From NCBI RefSeq assembly GCF_000477435.1, contig NC_022576.1, positions 2,852,001 to 2,916,000 on the forward strand: a stretch of 64,000 bases of DNA. The letters run 5' to 3'. The translations under genes were made by a program, and so were the position numbers. Below the pieces are notes generated by a model, which saw only the letters and a program-made list of their open reading frames with translations, was not told the DNA's origin and made no database searches. Of the stretch, positions 54,201-62,262 are shown in pieces; position 1 is the stretch's first letter, and each line of letters opens with the position of its first letter. Source of the DNA: Candidatus Symbiobacter mobilis CR. Its GTDB lineage: Bacteria; Pseudomonadota; Gammaproteobacteria; Burkholderiales; Burkholderiaceae_C.

Positions 54201-55743
54201 TCCCCGCGTCCTCAAATCTGGCAGACATCTGCCACAGTTTTACGAGTCCATGTGGCACAGCCTGACCGAGCAAGGTTCCTGGCAAGGGGAAATCGTCAAC
54301 CGGCGTCGTAGCGGGGATGTCTACCCTGAATGGTTGACGATCAATGCGGTCAAGAACGACCAAGAGCAGATCGTCCACTTCGTCGCCATATTCAGCGACA
54401 TCTCTGCGCTCAAAAGTTCGCAGCAACGCATCGAATTCCTGGCAACCCACGACGAGCTTACGGGCTTGCCCAATCGGAGCTTGCTCAATGATCGGCTCCG
54501 GCAAGCCTTGTTTTTGGCGCAGCGCCAGACGCATAAGCTCGCCGTGCTGTTCATCGACCTCGACAATTTCAAGACGATCAACGATGGGCTGGGGCACGAT
54601 GTGGGCGATGGCCTGCTCAAACAGGTGGCGCAGCGCTTGCGGCAGTGCATTCGCGAGGCCGACACGCTGGCGCGCCTGGGTGGCGACGAGTTCGTTGCGC
54701 TGTTGCCTGCCGTACATCTTGAAGAAGTCAACCAGATCGCAGCACGCATCATCGACAACATGGCTACCGCCTTCACCGTCGATGCCAATGTGTTGCACGT
54801 ATCCGCCAGCATTGGCATCAGCGTCTACCCCGAGGACGGGGACGACACCGTCAGCCTGCTGCGCAATGCCGATACGGCCATGTACCGCGCCAAAGATCGG
54901 GGGCGGAACCAGTACCAGTTCTTCGTCGAAGAAATGAAAGTGCTGGCCCTGCAGAGGATGGCGATGGAAACAGGCTTGCGCTCTGCGTTGGAACACGACC
55001 GGCTGTATATGGTCTACCAGCCCAAAGTGGACCTGCGTACCGGTCAGGCGATTGCTGCCGAGGCGTTGTTACGGTGGAAAGATCCCATACTGGGCGATGT
55101 GCCTCCCTCGCAGTTCATCCCCATCGCAGAAAACTGCGGGCTGATCGATGCCGTGGGGAACCGTGTCCTTGACATGGTCTTGCGGCAAATCGCACGCTGG
55201 CGCGAGCAAGGTCTGCAAGTTCCGCGCATCTCGATCAACGTTTCCGCGCACCAGTTGCGTGATCCAGACTTCGTGCAGCACCTCATCGCCCGTCTGGAGT
55301 ACCTCCACGTTCCTGCATCGAATATCGGCATCGAACTCACGGAAAGCGTGTTGATGCAGCGTATTGATGTCGTGCGTGAACGGCTCATCCAACTGGCCGC
55401 ACTGGGTACGACCCTGAGCGTCGATGACTTTGGCACGGGGTATTCCTCGCTTGCGTACCTGCGTAAGCTCCCCTTGCACGAGCTGAAGGTGGATCGCAGC
55501 TTCGTGGATGGCATCGCCGTCGAACGCGATGACCGGTCTATCGCCAAGACGATCATCGACATGGCGCACGCGCTGGGGTTGCAGGTCGTTGCAGAGGGTG
55601 TGGAAACGCAGGAGCAGCTCCAAGTCCTCGAACAGGATGGTTGCGATGTCGTCCAAGGCTATCTGTATCACCGGCCCATGGGGGCGGCAGAATTCGAGAA
55701 GCTCCTTGCTGCTCCCAGCGTGTCCTTCGATACCGAGGCCTGA
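51244..55743 (+). CDS. CheB-CheR-PAS-PAS-PAS-GGDEF-EAL fusion protein
   Basis: A 1499-residue protein. CheB methylesterase at about 8-195 keeps its triad segments GASAGG, AQHLS and LSGTGSDGTAG. The CheR methyltransferase follows at about 205-465 (VTEFFRN, VVGCASGEEAYSMAI, FATDIDNDAL, SCRNVLIYFNN). A long coiled coil at about 632-700 (EELQTSNEELQASNEELISA) leads to PAS domains at about 697-815, 817-935 and 937-1058, then GGDEF (RLGGDEF, READ I-site) and EAL (AEALLRW, LTES, DDFGTGYSSL, AEGVET) to the end. Every catalytic signature is intact. No CheA, CheW or receptor gene is nearby, so it likely acts in a non-flagellar or sensory pathway. The start lacks a good ribosome-binding site; a weak promoter (TTGTCA-19-TATACT, 51033-51063) lies in the 244-base gap upstream. 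Confidence 0.93.
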   Translation: MDSVALQRRYVIGMGASAGGLEALTQLVAELPTESGSIFVVAQHLSASHRSMMSELLAHQTTLAVREIVADEIPLPNIVYTVPAGTNLVFREGRFHLETPPPEVVPKPSINLLFESMAQEFGAGAVGIVLSGTGSDGTAGLQAIKAAGGMTFVQTPESAKYDGMPRSAIEAGVADYVAPPVEISHVLDHLLRLPAESTFPAGKPEEHRVTFADLLEKVRQHTQIDFSSYKPATVQRRLQRRMNTTKTFTLEAYLAYVDTHPDELDALAHEALISVTEFFRNPEAFRALQPHLLDIVEQKVPDDELRVWVVGCASGEEAYSMAILCMEVIAAVGKPLRLNVFATDIDNDALALARRGYYGKSALAELPGPYLERYFQPHNKGYEVSKALRDCVAFARQDITTDPAFPKLDLVSCRNVLIYFNNDLQAKVLANIHRCLLEHGLLFLGHSETIHQQETLFLTIDNYAKIFRSRGAVAVPTTSKIIRGQLKRSADSLRNYASSQESAFLGALSERVGTLLLIDGSFKILHTHGDVGHFISFPSGTPELHLARLIVPEFSAEVSTTLYRAQRRKVTAFSRSCAISSLDDAVWRLVIHPLGLRADQELFLVVFEPADHPSPPISEEDAEVGDAAMQAEQSMAYELALARERLQTMAEDLSAYKEEMSALTEELQTSNEELQASNEELISANDESQHKSAELAAINSDFESLFNTLEFPVLLLDNQLQLKRANGAAMRHYALSMSSTGQHFAQLDLPYHLRQLETQIGNVVFHAARESITVDGEDRVYQVFITPVVTGYPPIAQGVVLAVVDETELVTAQQKTTESEERLRSIMHHSMSLVSVKDATGCYEFINHRFETIFGLHAEDVLGKTDQQIFGLELGQKLRAGDLDVMLKLAAIETTEEIALPTATLWLNSIRFPIFDAGGNLRSVCTQSQDITYRHDADLQLRLASSVFERAGEAIVITDAKARILRVNEAFTKITGYAAEEVVGQNPRVLKSGRHLPQFYESMWHSLTEQGSWQGEIVNRRRSGDVYPEWLTINAVKNDQEQIVHFVAIFSDISALKSSQQRIEFLATHDELTGLPNRSLLNDRLRQALFLAQRQTHKLAVLFIDLDNFKTINDGLGHDVGDGLLKQVAQRLRQCIREADTLARLGGDEFVALLPAVHLEEVNQIAARIIDNMATAFTVDANVLHVSASIGISVYPEDGDDTVSLLRNADTAMYRAKDRGRNQYQFFVEEMKVLALQRMAMETGLRSALEHDRLYMVYQPKVDLRTGQAIAAEALLRWKDPILGDVPPSQFIPIAENCGLIDAVGNRVLDMVLRQIARWREQGLQVPRISINVSAHQLRDPDFVQHLIARLEYLHVPASNIGIELTESVLMQRIDVVRERLIQLAALGTTLSVDDFGTGYSSLAYLRKLPLHELKVDRSFVDGIAVERDDRSIAKTIIDMAHALGLQVVAEGVETQEQLQVLEQDGCDVVQGYLYHRPMGAAEFEKLLAAPSVSFDTEA

Positions 55744-55817
55744 CTCCGCTACTTTCTGCACTCCTTGCATCGTTTCGTTTTCCCTGTCCTTCCACTTTTT
55801 ATGGAGAGCACCCTGCC

Positions 55818-57308
55818 ATGACCGACATGATCCTGATCGAGAAAATGCTTCGTGGTTGCGAGGCAGAAAAACTGCATCTTTCCGGCGCGATCCAGCCTTT
55901 TGGCGCGCTTCTTTGTTTGCAGAGTGAGGGGGGCACCATTAGCCATGCCAGCGCGAACCTTGCGGAATTTCTCTCCCTGGATCCGCAGGCCGTCATTGGT
56001 CGCACGCTCGATCAGGTCGTCCCCTCGCTGTCTCGTGCCATTTCTGTGCTCGCCACGACACCGGGGGAGACCGCCGTCGTTCGCAACGTGATGCAGAACG
56101 CACAGGGCCATATCGATGCGCTCCTGATACGTGGCGAGGATTTCGTCGTTGTTGAGCTTGAATACAACACCCCGCCCGCAGAGCCGATCCCCGTACAGCA
56201 CTTGCAGCAGCCTTTTCTCAGCGCGCCCCAGAGCGCCGAGGACTGCGACCGCTACCACCAGCATTTGGTGGAATCTTTCCGCAAGGTCATCGGCTATGAC
56301 CGGATCATGATGTACCGATTCACGCCGGATTGGTCCGGCGAGGTCGTCGCCGAGGCCACCGCCCCCGGGGTAGGGAGCTATATGGGGCTGCGCTTTCCGG
56401 CCAGCGACATCCCGGCCATTGCGCGCAACATTTACATGCTCAATCCCGCACGCATGATCCCTGACACCCAGGCTATGCCGGTGCCGGTACTCGGTTCGGA
56501 AGAACGTGTCCCGGATCTGACCCGCTCGGATGTGCGCAGCGTCTCGCCTGTCCATCTGGAATATCTGGCGAACATGGGGGTGCGTGCCTCGTTCTCCGTC
56601 CCTATCCGGATTGCCGGGCGGCTGTGGGGCCTGGTTGCGTGCCATCACCGTACCCCTTTGCCGCTCACTCCCGATCATCGCAACGCTTGCGTGATGCTCG
56701 CCAGCACCTATACCTTGGGCTTGTCGACCTATATCTCCAGCCACCGGCTCAAGGTCATCGACAGCCTCGACCGCAAGATCGATGCAGTCTTGGAAAAATT
56801 GGGTACCTACACCGACCCGCTTGACGGCATTGAAATCAACGGCCAAGCCTTGTTGGACACCGTAGGCGCCAACGGTTTCGCCATGGCGATCAAAGAAGAT
56901 GTCGTCATCAATGGCGACGGCCCGGGGGTGGATGGCCTGAGCGTGATCGATGACTGGTTCGTCAACCACTGCAATGAGCTGGTGCTGAGTTCGGATCATT
57001 TGTCCGACCTGTTCCCCGATCGGCCCGAAGTGCTCCATGCAGCCAGCGGCATGCTCGCGATCAAGGCCCAGTCCCCACGCTCGGGCTGGGTGCGGTTTTA
57101 TTGGTTCCGCGAAGCCGAGCCTCAACACGTGGCATGGGCTGGAAATCCCAACAAGCCCATGATCGAAAATGCTGGTGCCATGGCACTCTCCCCCCGCCGC
57201 TCTTTCGAGCGCTGGGTGGAAATCAAGAGCGACTACAGCCGTCCATGGTCCCGCGAAGAGCAGATCGTGGCCGCCAAGTTCCGTAACAACCTTCTACGCT
57301 GGCTATGA
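55818..57308 (+). CDS. bphP: Bacteriophytochrome photosensory module (PAS-GAF-PHY) without output domain
   Basis: A 496-residue protein that ends right after the PHY domain, where most bacteriophytochromes continue into a histidine kinase. Biliverdin should attach to Cys14 (RGCEAEKLHLSGAIQPFG, matching the N-terminal Cys of BphPs). The PAS domain spans about 20-120 and GAF about 135-310, with FPASDIPAIAR and SPVHLEYLANMG chromophore-pocket motifs. PHY covers about 320-495, with the tongue segment GWVRFYWF and PRRSFERWVE. All key residues are present, so it should be photoactive; signal output must pass by protein contact. GGAG stands 11 bases before the ATG. The heme oxygenase gene overlaps its stop. 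Confidence 0.92.
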   Translation: MTDMILIEKMLRGCEAEKLHLSGAIQPFGALLCLQSEGGTISHASANLAEFLSLDPQAVIGRTLDQVVPSLSRAISVLATTPGETAVVRNVMQNAQGHIDALLIRGEDFVVVELEYNTPPAEPIPVQHLQQPFLSAPQSAEDCDRYHQHLVESFRKVIGYDRIMMYRFTPDWSGEVVAEATAPGVGSYMGLRFPASDIPAIARNIYMLNPARMIPDTQAMPVPVLGSEERVPDLTRSDVRSVSPVHLEYLANMGVRASFSVPIRIAGRLWGLVACHHRTPLPLTPDHRNACVMLASTYTLGLSTYISSHRLKVIDSLDRKIDAVLEKLGTYTDPLDGIEINGQALLDTVGANGFAMAIKEDVVINGDGPGVDGLSVIDDWFVNHCNELVLSSDHLSDLFPDRPEVLHAASGMLAIKAQSPRSGWVRFYWFREAEPQHVAWAGNPNKPMIENAGAMALSPRRSFERWVEIKSDYSRPWSREEQIVAAKFRNNLLRWL

Positions 57309-57913
57309 CTGAAGAAACCACTCCTCCGGCCAAGACTGAGCTGCACCGCCGTATGCGGCAAGCAAGCAAGTTGGAGCACCGTACTATCGACCACCACCCT
57401 CTGCTGGCCCCGATGCTCAAGGCATCCCTGACCAAAGAACAGTATGCCCAGGCACTGGGAGCGCTGCACAGCGTGCATGCGGAAGCAGAGTCGCACATCC
57501 ATGCCACGCTGGACGCGCATCCCGAATGGGCGGGGTTCCGGCCCCGGCGCAGGCTGCATCTGCTCGAAGCCGATTTGCAGGCGCTGGGTGCGCAGCCTTT
57601 TGCCAGCCCGGTGGGTTTTTCGGCCCCGCGCAGCATTGGCGAGCTTGTCGGCTTGCTGTACACGGTCGAAGGGTCGAACCTGGGTGGGCAGGTGATTGCA
57701 CGCACTGTGCGCGATTTGGGCCATGGGGATCTCCCCATGCAATTCTTCGATGGGCACGGCGAAGCAGCGCGGGAACTGTGGGAGCAATTCCTGCAGTACG
57801 CCAACCGAATGTGCCCGGAGGAAGAATACGACGTAGCAGCCGCGACGGCCTATAAGCTGTTCAAAAGCATCGAAGCCCATCTCGACAAGGCTTGGGCAGC
57901 AGCGGGGCAGTGA
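57305..57913 (+). CDS. bphO: Biliverdin-producing heme oxygenase
   Basis: A 202-residue heme oxygenase that opens heme to biliverdin, the phytochrome chromophore. The proximal heme ligand is His25 (SKLEHRTIDHHPLL), and the distal helix motif reads YTVEGSNLGGQVIA. Its ATG lies in the stop region of the phytochrome gene (ATGA overlap) and no separate ribosome-binding site is seen, so expression is coupled to bphP. Length and motifs fit BphO of proteobacteria. A terminator follows about 80 bases later, closing the signalling run. Confidence 0.93.
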   Translation: MTEETTPPAKTELHRRMRQASKLEHRTIDHHPLLAPMLKASLTKEQYAQALGALHSVHAEAESHIHATLDAHPEWAGFRPRRRLHLLEADLQALGAQPFASPVGFSAPRSIGELVGLLYTVEGSNLGGQVIARTVRDLGHGDLPMQFFDGHGEAARELWEQFLQYANRMCPEEEYDVAAATAYKLFKSIEAHLDKAWAAAGQ

Positions 57914-57995
57914 CGCAGGACTGGTCACTGCGCCTTGCCGAAACCCCAGTCTGAATGCTGGTTCTGGTTGGTTGCTGTGAGCATCAAAGGATTGG

Positions 57996-58022
57996 CGCGC
58001 CCTTGCTGGGCGCGTTTTTTTT
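57996..58022 (+). terminator. Rho-independent terminator after bphO
   Basis: The stem CGCGCCC/GGGCGCG (57996-58002 with 58008-58014) has a TTGCT loop and is followed directly by eight T. It is the only standard terminator seen on the plus strand after the signalling genes. Confidence 0.92.
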
Positions 58023-58069
58023 GGTGCGTTTGCCTATGCGGGGCGCGTGGCTTGGCGCAGGCAGGATAT

Positions 58070-58097
58070 GGCAGACGGCAGACGGCAGACGGCAGAC
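58070..58097. repeat. Four perfect tandem 7-bp repeats (GGCAGAC)
   Basis: Four units of GGCAGAC stand without interruption between the bphO terminator and the fapA-type stop. They lie outside any gene. Confidence 0.9.
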
Positions 58098-58127
58098 GCT
58101 AACGGCATCACCCAAGCTCTGACCAGA

Positions 58128-59738
58128 TCAGCGGCGTGCAGACACCGGTACTGGCGCACCGCCTGGCGGGGTGAAGACGATGCCTTGCGTAGCGTCGAGT
58201 GCAAAAGTGCCCTGGCTGAAGTCCTGGGGCATCGTCGCAGTGTATTTTCCGAAGGTCAAAACGACGGATCCTTCCACGCCTTGTTTGACTTCGATCCTTG
58301 CCAACTGGGCTGCGGCGATTTCTCGTTTGAGTTCTACCTCCTCGGCCAAAGAATCCCCCCAGACTTTGATCGCATGTTTTTGCGACTCCTTCACGCGCGC
58401 GAGCATTCCTCTGGGGTCACCCGATGCCTGTAACTGCCGCACCAACTTGGCCAGGTTGGACGCGCTGGCTTTTTCCTCCTCGATGCGATGTAACAGCAAG
58501 GCATACTTTTCATCGAGAGCGGAGTGATCCCCGACGATTACCCGCGTCTTGGAAGACTGTGTAGAACCCAACCAGGGAACCTGCAACAGCATGGCAGCCG
58601 TTGCCAACCCGCCCAACAGTCTGCCGCGCTGCGGGGCATTGGCCCCAATCACAATTTGATACAGCGAATGCAGGGTGCAATCGAGGGCAGATTCCGCGAC
58701 CGCAATCACCGTCCCTGCGTCGATCTGGGCAGATTGGGCAAAGCGCACATGCACTGACCCCGCAGCGTGTAGATGCGAGTGGGCCACTACCCCTCCGGCC
58801 ACGACGACATTCCCGCCAGCGTCCAATGAGCCGCCTTCGACCATGCCATCGACGACGATGTCCCCGCTGGCCCGCACGAGCATTCCTTGCAGCACATCCC
58901 CAGCAACATGCACCGTGCCGTCAAAGCGGACATTCCCGGTAGCCATGTTGACTTCTTTGAGGCGCAATATCGGCTCGACGATCACGCCGTTATCAACCCG
59001 TACAGGCTGCCCGTTGACATTCGCCACCAGCACATTGGGGTCATCGGCGGAGCATTCGGTACCCTGCAAATGGGGCGCGAAGTGGACATCCTTGCCTTCT
59101 CGGGCGGCCAAAACCACACCATGCACGGTGTATCCAGGGATACCCGGCACAGGCGGAATGCGCCGCATCAGAGGATTGGTGGGCATGACGGTGGGAATTT
59201 CCCCATGCTCACGGTAGTCGATCAAACCGTTGGAATCCAGACTCGGGGCGCGATCCACCGTGTCCGTCACCAGCAGCTCCAGCATGCCGTCCGTACCATG
59301 TTCGGGCGCTTTGCCTAGGGCGACGACATGACCAAGGCAGCCGTTTTCTTGGCAAGCAGCTTCGATGGCATCTTTGTCGATGCCCCGCACCACACCGGCT
59401 TGCATCAGCGCCCCCACCACGTCGGACACTGCTGCAGGCTTACCACCACGGGGGGCAATGATGTCGACGGTCGCACTCATTGCATCGGCAGCGATGGCTA
59501 TGGACACCATCGCATTGACCTTGCGCGCCACCGTGGTCTTGAACTGCGCCTGCTGGATGGCGCACATGCTGGCTGTTTTGTTTAGCGCTTCATCGTCTAT
59601 CTGGCACTTCCCATACCCCGCACTACACAGAAAGGCGCGTAGCGCAGCACCATCGAAAGGCTCCCGACCAGCGACAGGCTCGCTCACGAGGACGACGGTG
59701 TCCTCCACTTCTTCCAAAGAAAGTCCTGAGAGTTCCAT
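58128..59738 (-). CDS. FapA/DUF342 family protein
   Basis: A 536-residue protein of the DUF342 (FapA) family. The middle (about 190-400) is the right-handed beta-helix repeat (NMATGNVRFDGTVHVAGDVL, VRASGDIVVDGMVEGG, LDAGGNVVVAGGVVAHSHLH), flanked by an N-terminal alpha/beta domain and a C-terminal coiled coil at about 410-490. FapA-type proteins have been linked to polar positioning or activation of signalling and motility machinery in Vibrio and relatives; the role here is not shown. The tail (VFTPPGGAPVPVSARR) is flexible. No cognate chemotaxis genes lie next to it. Confidence 0.83.
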   Translation of the reverse strand: MELSGLSLEEVEDTVVLVSEPVAGREPFDGAALRAFLCSAGYGKCQIDDEALNKTASMCAIQQAQFKTTVARKVNAMVSIAIAADAMSATVDIIAPRGGKPAAVSDVVGALMQAGVVRGIDKDAIEAACQENGCLGHVVALGKAPEHGTDGMLELLVTDTVDRAPSLDSNGLIDYREHGEIPTVMPTNPLMRRIPPVPGIPGYTVHGVVLAAREGKDVHFAPHLQGTECSADDPNVLVANVNGQPVRVDNGVIVEPILRLKEVNMATGNVRFDGTVHVAGDVLQGMLVRASGDIVVDGMVEGGSLDAGGNVVVAGGVVAHSHLHAAGSVHVRFAQSAQIDAGTVIAVAESALDCTLHSLYQIVIGANAPQRGRLLGGLATAAMLLQVPWLGSTQSSKTRVIVGDHSALDEKYALLLHRIEEEKASASNLAKLVRQLQASGDPRGMLARVKESQKHAIKVWGDSLAEEVELKREIAAAQLARIEVKQGVEGSVVLTFGKYTATMPQDFSQGTFALDATQGIVFTPPGGAPVPVSARR

Positions 59739-59956
59739 ATTGGCAGTATCTCCCCTATGACAGATGGGTGTGTACCAAGCACCGATTTGTACAACATGGG
59801 CGTGCGGTGCGGCACGGTCACGCTATCCATCGTAAAAGGGGCTGTTGTGCTGCCAAGGTGTCGGCTGGACCGGCGAGTCGCCCAGATTGAGCGGAAGAGG
59901 TACCCCGCCCCATCTGGGGACTATGCACGCGCTATACCAAGTACTGTCAAGTACCG

Positions 59957-61969
59957 TCAAGCCAGGAAGGCGTTGACACGCTGGACGTAGGCGGCAGGGT
60001 CTTCCGGCAGCCCGCCTTCGGCCAGCAGTGCCTGGTCGAAGAGGATATGCGCCAGATCATCGAAACGGTCGGAGCCTTCGAGCTTCTTGACCAGCGCGTG
60101 CCCGGCGTTGACTTCCAGAATCGGCTTGGTCGTCGGGGCAGTCTGCCCGGCTTGCTTGAGCATGCGGGCGAGCTGGGTGCTCATGCCGTGGTCTTGCACG
60201 ACCAGGCACGCGGGGGAATTGACGAGCCTCGTTGTCACACGCACGTCTTCGGCCTTGTCCTTGAGCACGTCCTTGAGCCGCGCCAATACCGGCTTGAAGG
60301 ATTCCGCCGCTTCCTCGGCAGCCTTTTTCTCGGATTCGTCTTGGAGCTTGCCCAGGTCGACCGCGCCTTTGGCCACGCTCTGCAGCGGCGTGCCGTCGAA
60401 GTCGTGCAAAAAGGTCAGCGCCCATTCGTCGACGCGGTCGGTCATCAGCAGGACTTCGATACCTTTCTTCTTGAAAATTTCGAGCTGCGGGCTGTTTTTG
60501 GCTGCGGCCAGCGTTTCGGCGGTGATGTAGTAGATGGCTTCTTGCCCTTCTTTCATGCGCGCCTTGTAGTCGGCCAGGCCCACGCTGACGGCGTCCGTCG
60601 TGGACGAAGCAAAGCGCAGCAGCTTGGCGATGCGATCCCGGTTGGCAAAGTCCTCGCCCAGGCCTTCTTTGAGGACGGCGCCGAATTCCTTGTAGAACTT
60701 GGTGTATTTGCCGTGCTTGGCCTTGTCTTCTTCGGTTTCGACGTCGGTGACTTCCTTGCCGACTGTGGCATCGCCTTCCGTGGTGTCAGGCTTGTCGGCA
60801 GGCGGCTGGTCATTGCGGGCCAGGTCTTCGAGCATTCCCAGCACCCGCTTCGTACACCCTTCGCGGATGGCTTTCACGTCGCGGCTTTCCTGTAGCAGCT
60901 CGCGGCTGACGTTGAGCGGGAGGTCGTTGGAATCGACGATCCCCTTGACGAAGCGCAGGTACGCCGGTAGCAGGGCTTCGGCGTCGTCCATGATGAACAC
61001 GCGCTTGACGTAGAGCTTGACCCCTGCGGCTTTATCCCGGTTGTAGAGGTCGAAGGGCGCTTTGGAGGGGATATAGAGGAGCTGGGTGTACTCGGTGCCC
61101 CCCTCGACGCGGTTGTGCGTGTAAGCCAGCGGGAGGTCGAAGTCGTGGCTGATTTGCTTATAGAACTCGTGGTATTGCTCGACCGTGATGTCCTTTTTGG
61201 AACGTGCCCAGATCGCGTTGGCCTTGTTCACCGTCTCCCATTCGCCGGTCTTGACCATCGAGCCAGGGTTGCGGCCTTTTTTCTCGTCGCTGGGGTCAAT
61301 CAGCTCGCCATCCTTCCACTCTTCCTTTTCCATCAGAATCGGCAGGCTGATGTGGTCGGAGTATTTGCCCAGGATGCTCTTCAGCTTCCATCCGTTGCAG
61401 AACTCCAGCGCATCGTCGCGGAGGTGCAGGATGACCGAAGTACCCCGTGCCGCGCGTTCGGTGGGTTCCACTTCAAAGTCGCCCACGCCTGCGCTGACCC
61501 AGCGCACCCCCTGCGCCGGACTCAGCCCGGCGCGGCGGGTTTCGACGGTGATGCGGTCTGCAACGATAAACCCCGAGTAGAACCCCACGCCGAATTGGCC
61601 GATGAGTTGCCCATGCTGGGTAGCGCTGGCGCGCTGGTCGTCGTTGAGCTTCTGGACGAAGTCCCGGGTTCCACTTTTGGCGATGGTGCCCAGGTGCTCG
61701 ATGGTGTCCGCCTCACTCATCCCGATGCCGTTATCGGTGATGGTGATCGTCTGTGTGCCGGGATCAAAAGATATGCGCACTTCCAAATTGGGCGCATCTT
61801 CGTAGAGGGCTGCGTCGTGCAGGGCCTCGAAACGCAATTTGTCGCAAGCGTCGGAAGCATTGGAAATCAGCTCGCGCAGAAAAATTTCCTTGTTGGAATA
61901 CAGCGAGTGGGTGACGAGGTGCAACAACTGCGCGACCTCGGCTTGAAAAGAATGTGTATGTTTGCCCAT
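59957..61969 (-). CDS. htpG: Chaperone HtpG (Hsp90)
   Basis: A 670-residue HtpG, the bacterial Hsp90 that assists late folding using ATP. GHKL-type motifs are present: [23 protein letters not shown] and [11 protein letters not shown], with the middle-domain segment [11 protein letters not shown]. There is an acidic insertion near 405-425 ([20 protein letters not shown]), longer than in E. coli (624 residues). Divergent from the PhnD-like gene; a 30-bp palindrome stands between them. No convincing sigma-32 promoter could be assigned. Confidence 0.96.
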   Translation of the reverse strand: MGKHTHSFQAEVAQLLHLVTHSLYSNKEIFLRELISNASDACDKLRFEALHDAALYEDAPNLEVRISFDPGTQTITITDNGIGMSEADTIEHLGTIAKSGTRDFVQKLNDDQRASATQHGQLIGQFGVGFYSGFIVADRITVETRRAGLSPAQGVRWVSAGVGDFEVEPTERAARGTSVILHLRDDALEFCNGWKLKSILGKYSDHISLPILMEKEEWKDGELIDPSDEKKGRNPGSMVKTGEWETVNKANAIWARSKKDITVEQYHEFYKQISHDFDLPLAYTHNRVEGGTEYTQLLYIPSKAPFDLYNRDKAAGVKLYVKRVFIMDDAEALLPAYLRFVKGIVDSNDLPLNVSRELLQESRDVKAIREGCTKRVLGMLEDLARNDQPPADKPDTTEGDATVGKEVTDVETEEDKAKHGKYTKFYKEFGAVLKEGLGEDFANRDRIAKLLRFASSTTDAVSVGLADYKARMKEGQEAIYYITAETLAAAKNSPQLEIFKKKGIEVLLMTDRVDEWALTFLHDFDGTPLQSVAKGAVDLGKLQDESEKKAAEEAAESFKPVLARLKDVLKDKAEDVRVTTRLVNSPACLVVQDHGMSTQLARMLKQAGQTAPTTKPILEVNAGHALVKKLEGSDRFDDLAHILFDQALLAEGGLPEDPAAYVQRVNAFLA

Positions 61970-62078
61970 GGTTCTTCAAGTGGATGATGAAAACAACGGT
62001 GCGAACCACGTTCGCACGCCTACGACAAACTGGGGATGAACGCATCCCTTTCAAGGGCTATAGGGCGTGGAGCACATG

Positions 62079-62108
62079 TCGAGATATACCCCATGGGGAA
62101 TATCTCGA
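62079..62108. promoter_or_regulatory. Near-perfect 30-bp palindrome in the htpG/phnD-like divergent region
   Basis: The outer arms TCGAGATAT and ATATCTCGA are exact complements, and the centre CCCCATGGGG is itself palindromic; only the base pair between arm and centre mismatches (A opposite A), so 28 of 30 positions agree. A further dyad CGATTG-CCCA-CAATCG lies at 62106-62121. It is well placed to be an operator for either divergent gene. Confidence 0.65.
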
Positions 62109-62140
62109 TTGCCCACAATCGATAGCGGCCCAATAAAACC

Positions 62141-62162
62141 ATGCAATTGCTATGCAATTGGT
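62141..62162 (+). promoter_or_regulatory. Two direct 11-bp repeats upstream of the phnD-like gene
   Basis: ATGCAATTGCT (62141-62151) and ATGCAATTGGT (62152-62162) are in tandem with one difference. An 11-base period, one helical turn, is the usual spacing for OmpR/PhoB-family regulators. They are about 100 bases from the start of the phnD-like gene. Confidence 0.45.
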
Positions 62163-62262
62163 AGTTAAAAAGGCTATGGGAGTTTTTGGGTTCAGAATAG
62201 GGGGTCGTTAAAATTCATTCTTTTTCAAAGCGGCGCGACGCAAGTTTTTGGGGCGTTTACCT

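Noticed and set aside
55749..57128. 459-codon ORF antisense to the phytochrome gene
   Set aside because: The phytochrome motifs on the plus strand are complete; the antisense product has no recognisable features.
58070..58097. Tandem repeats considered as a CRISPR array
   Set aside because: Units are 7 bases with no spacers; no cas genes in the window.
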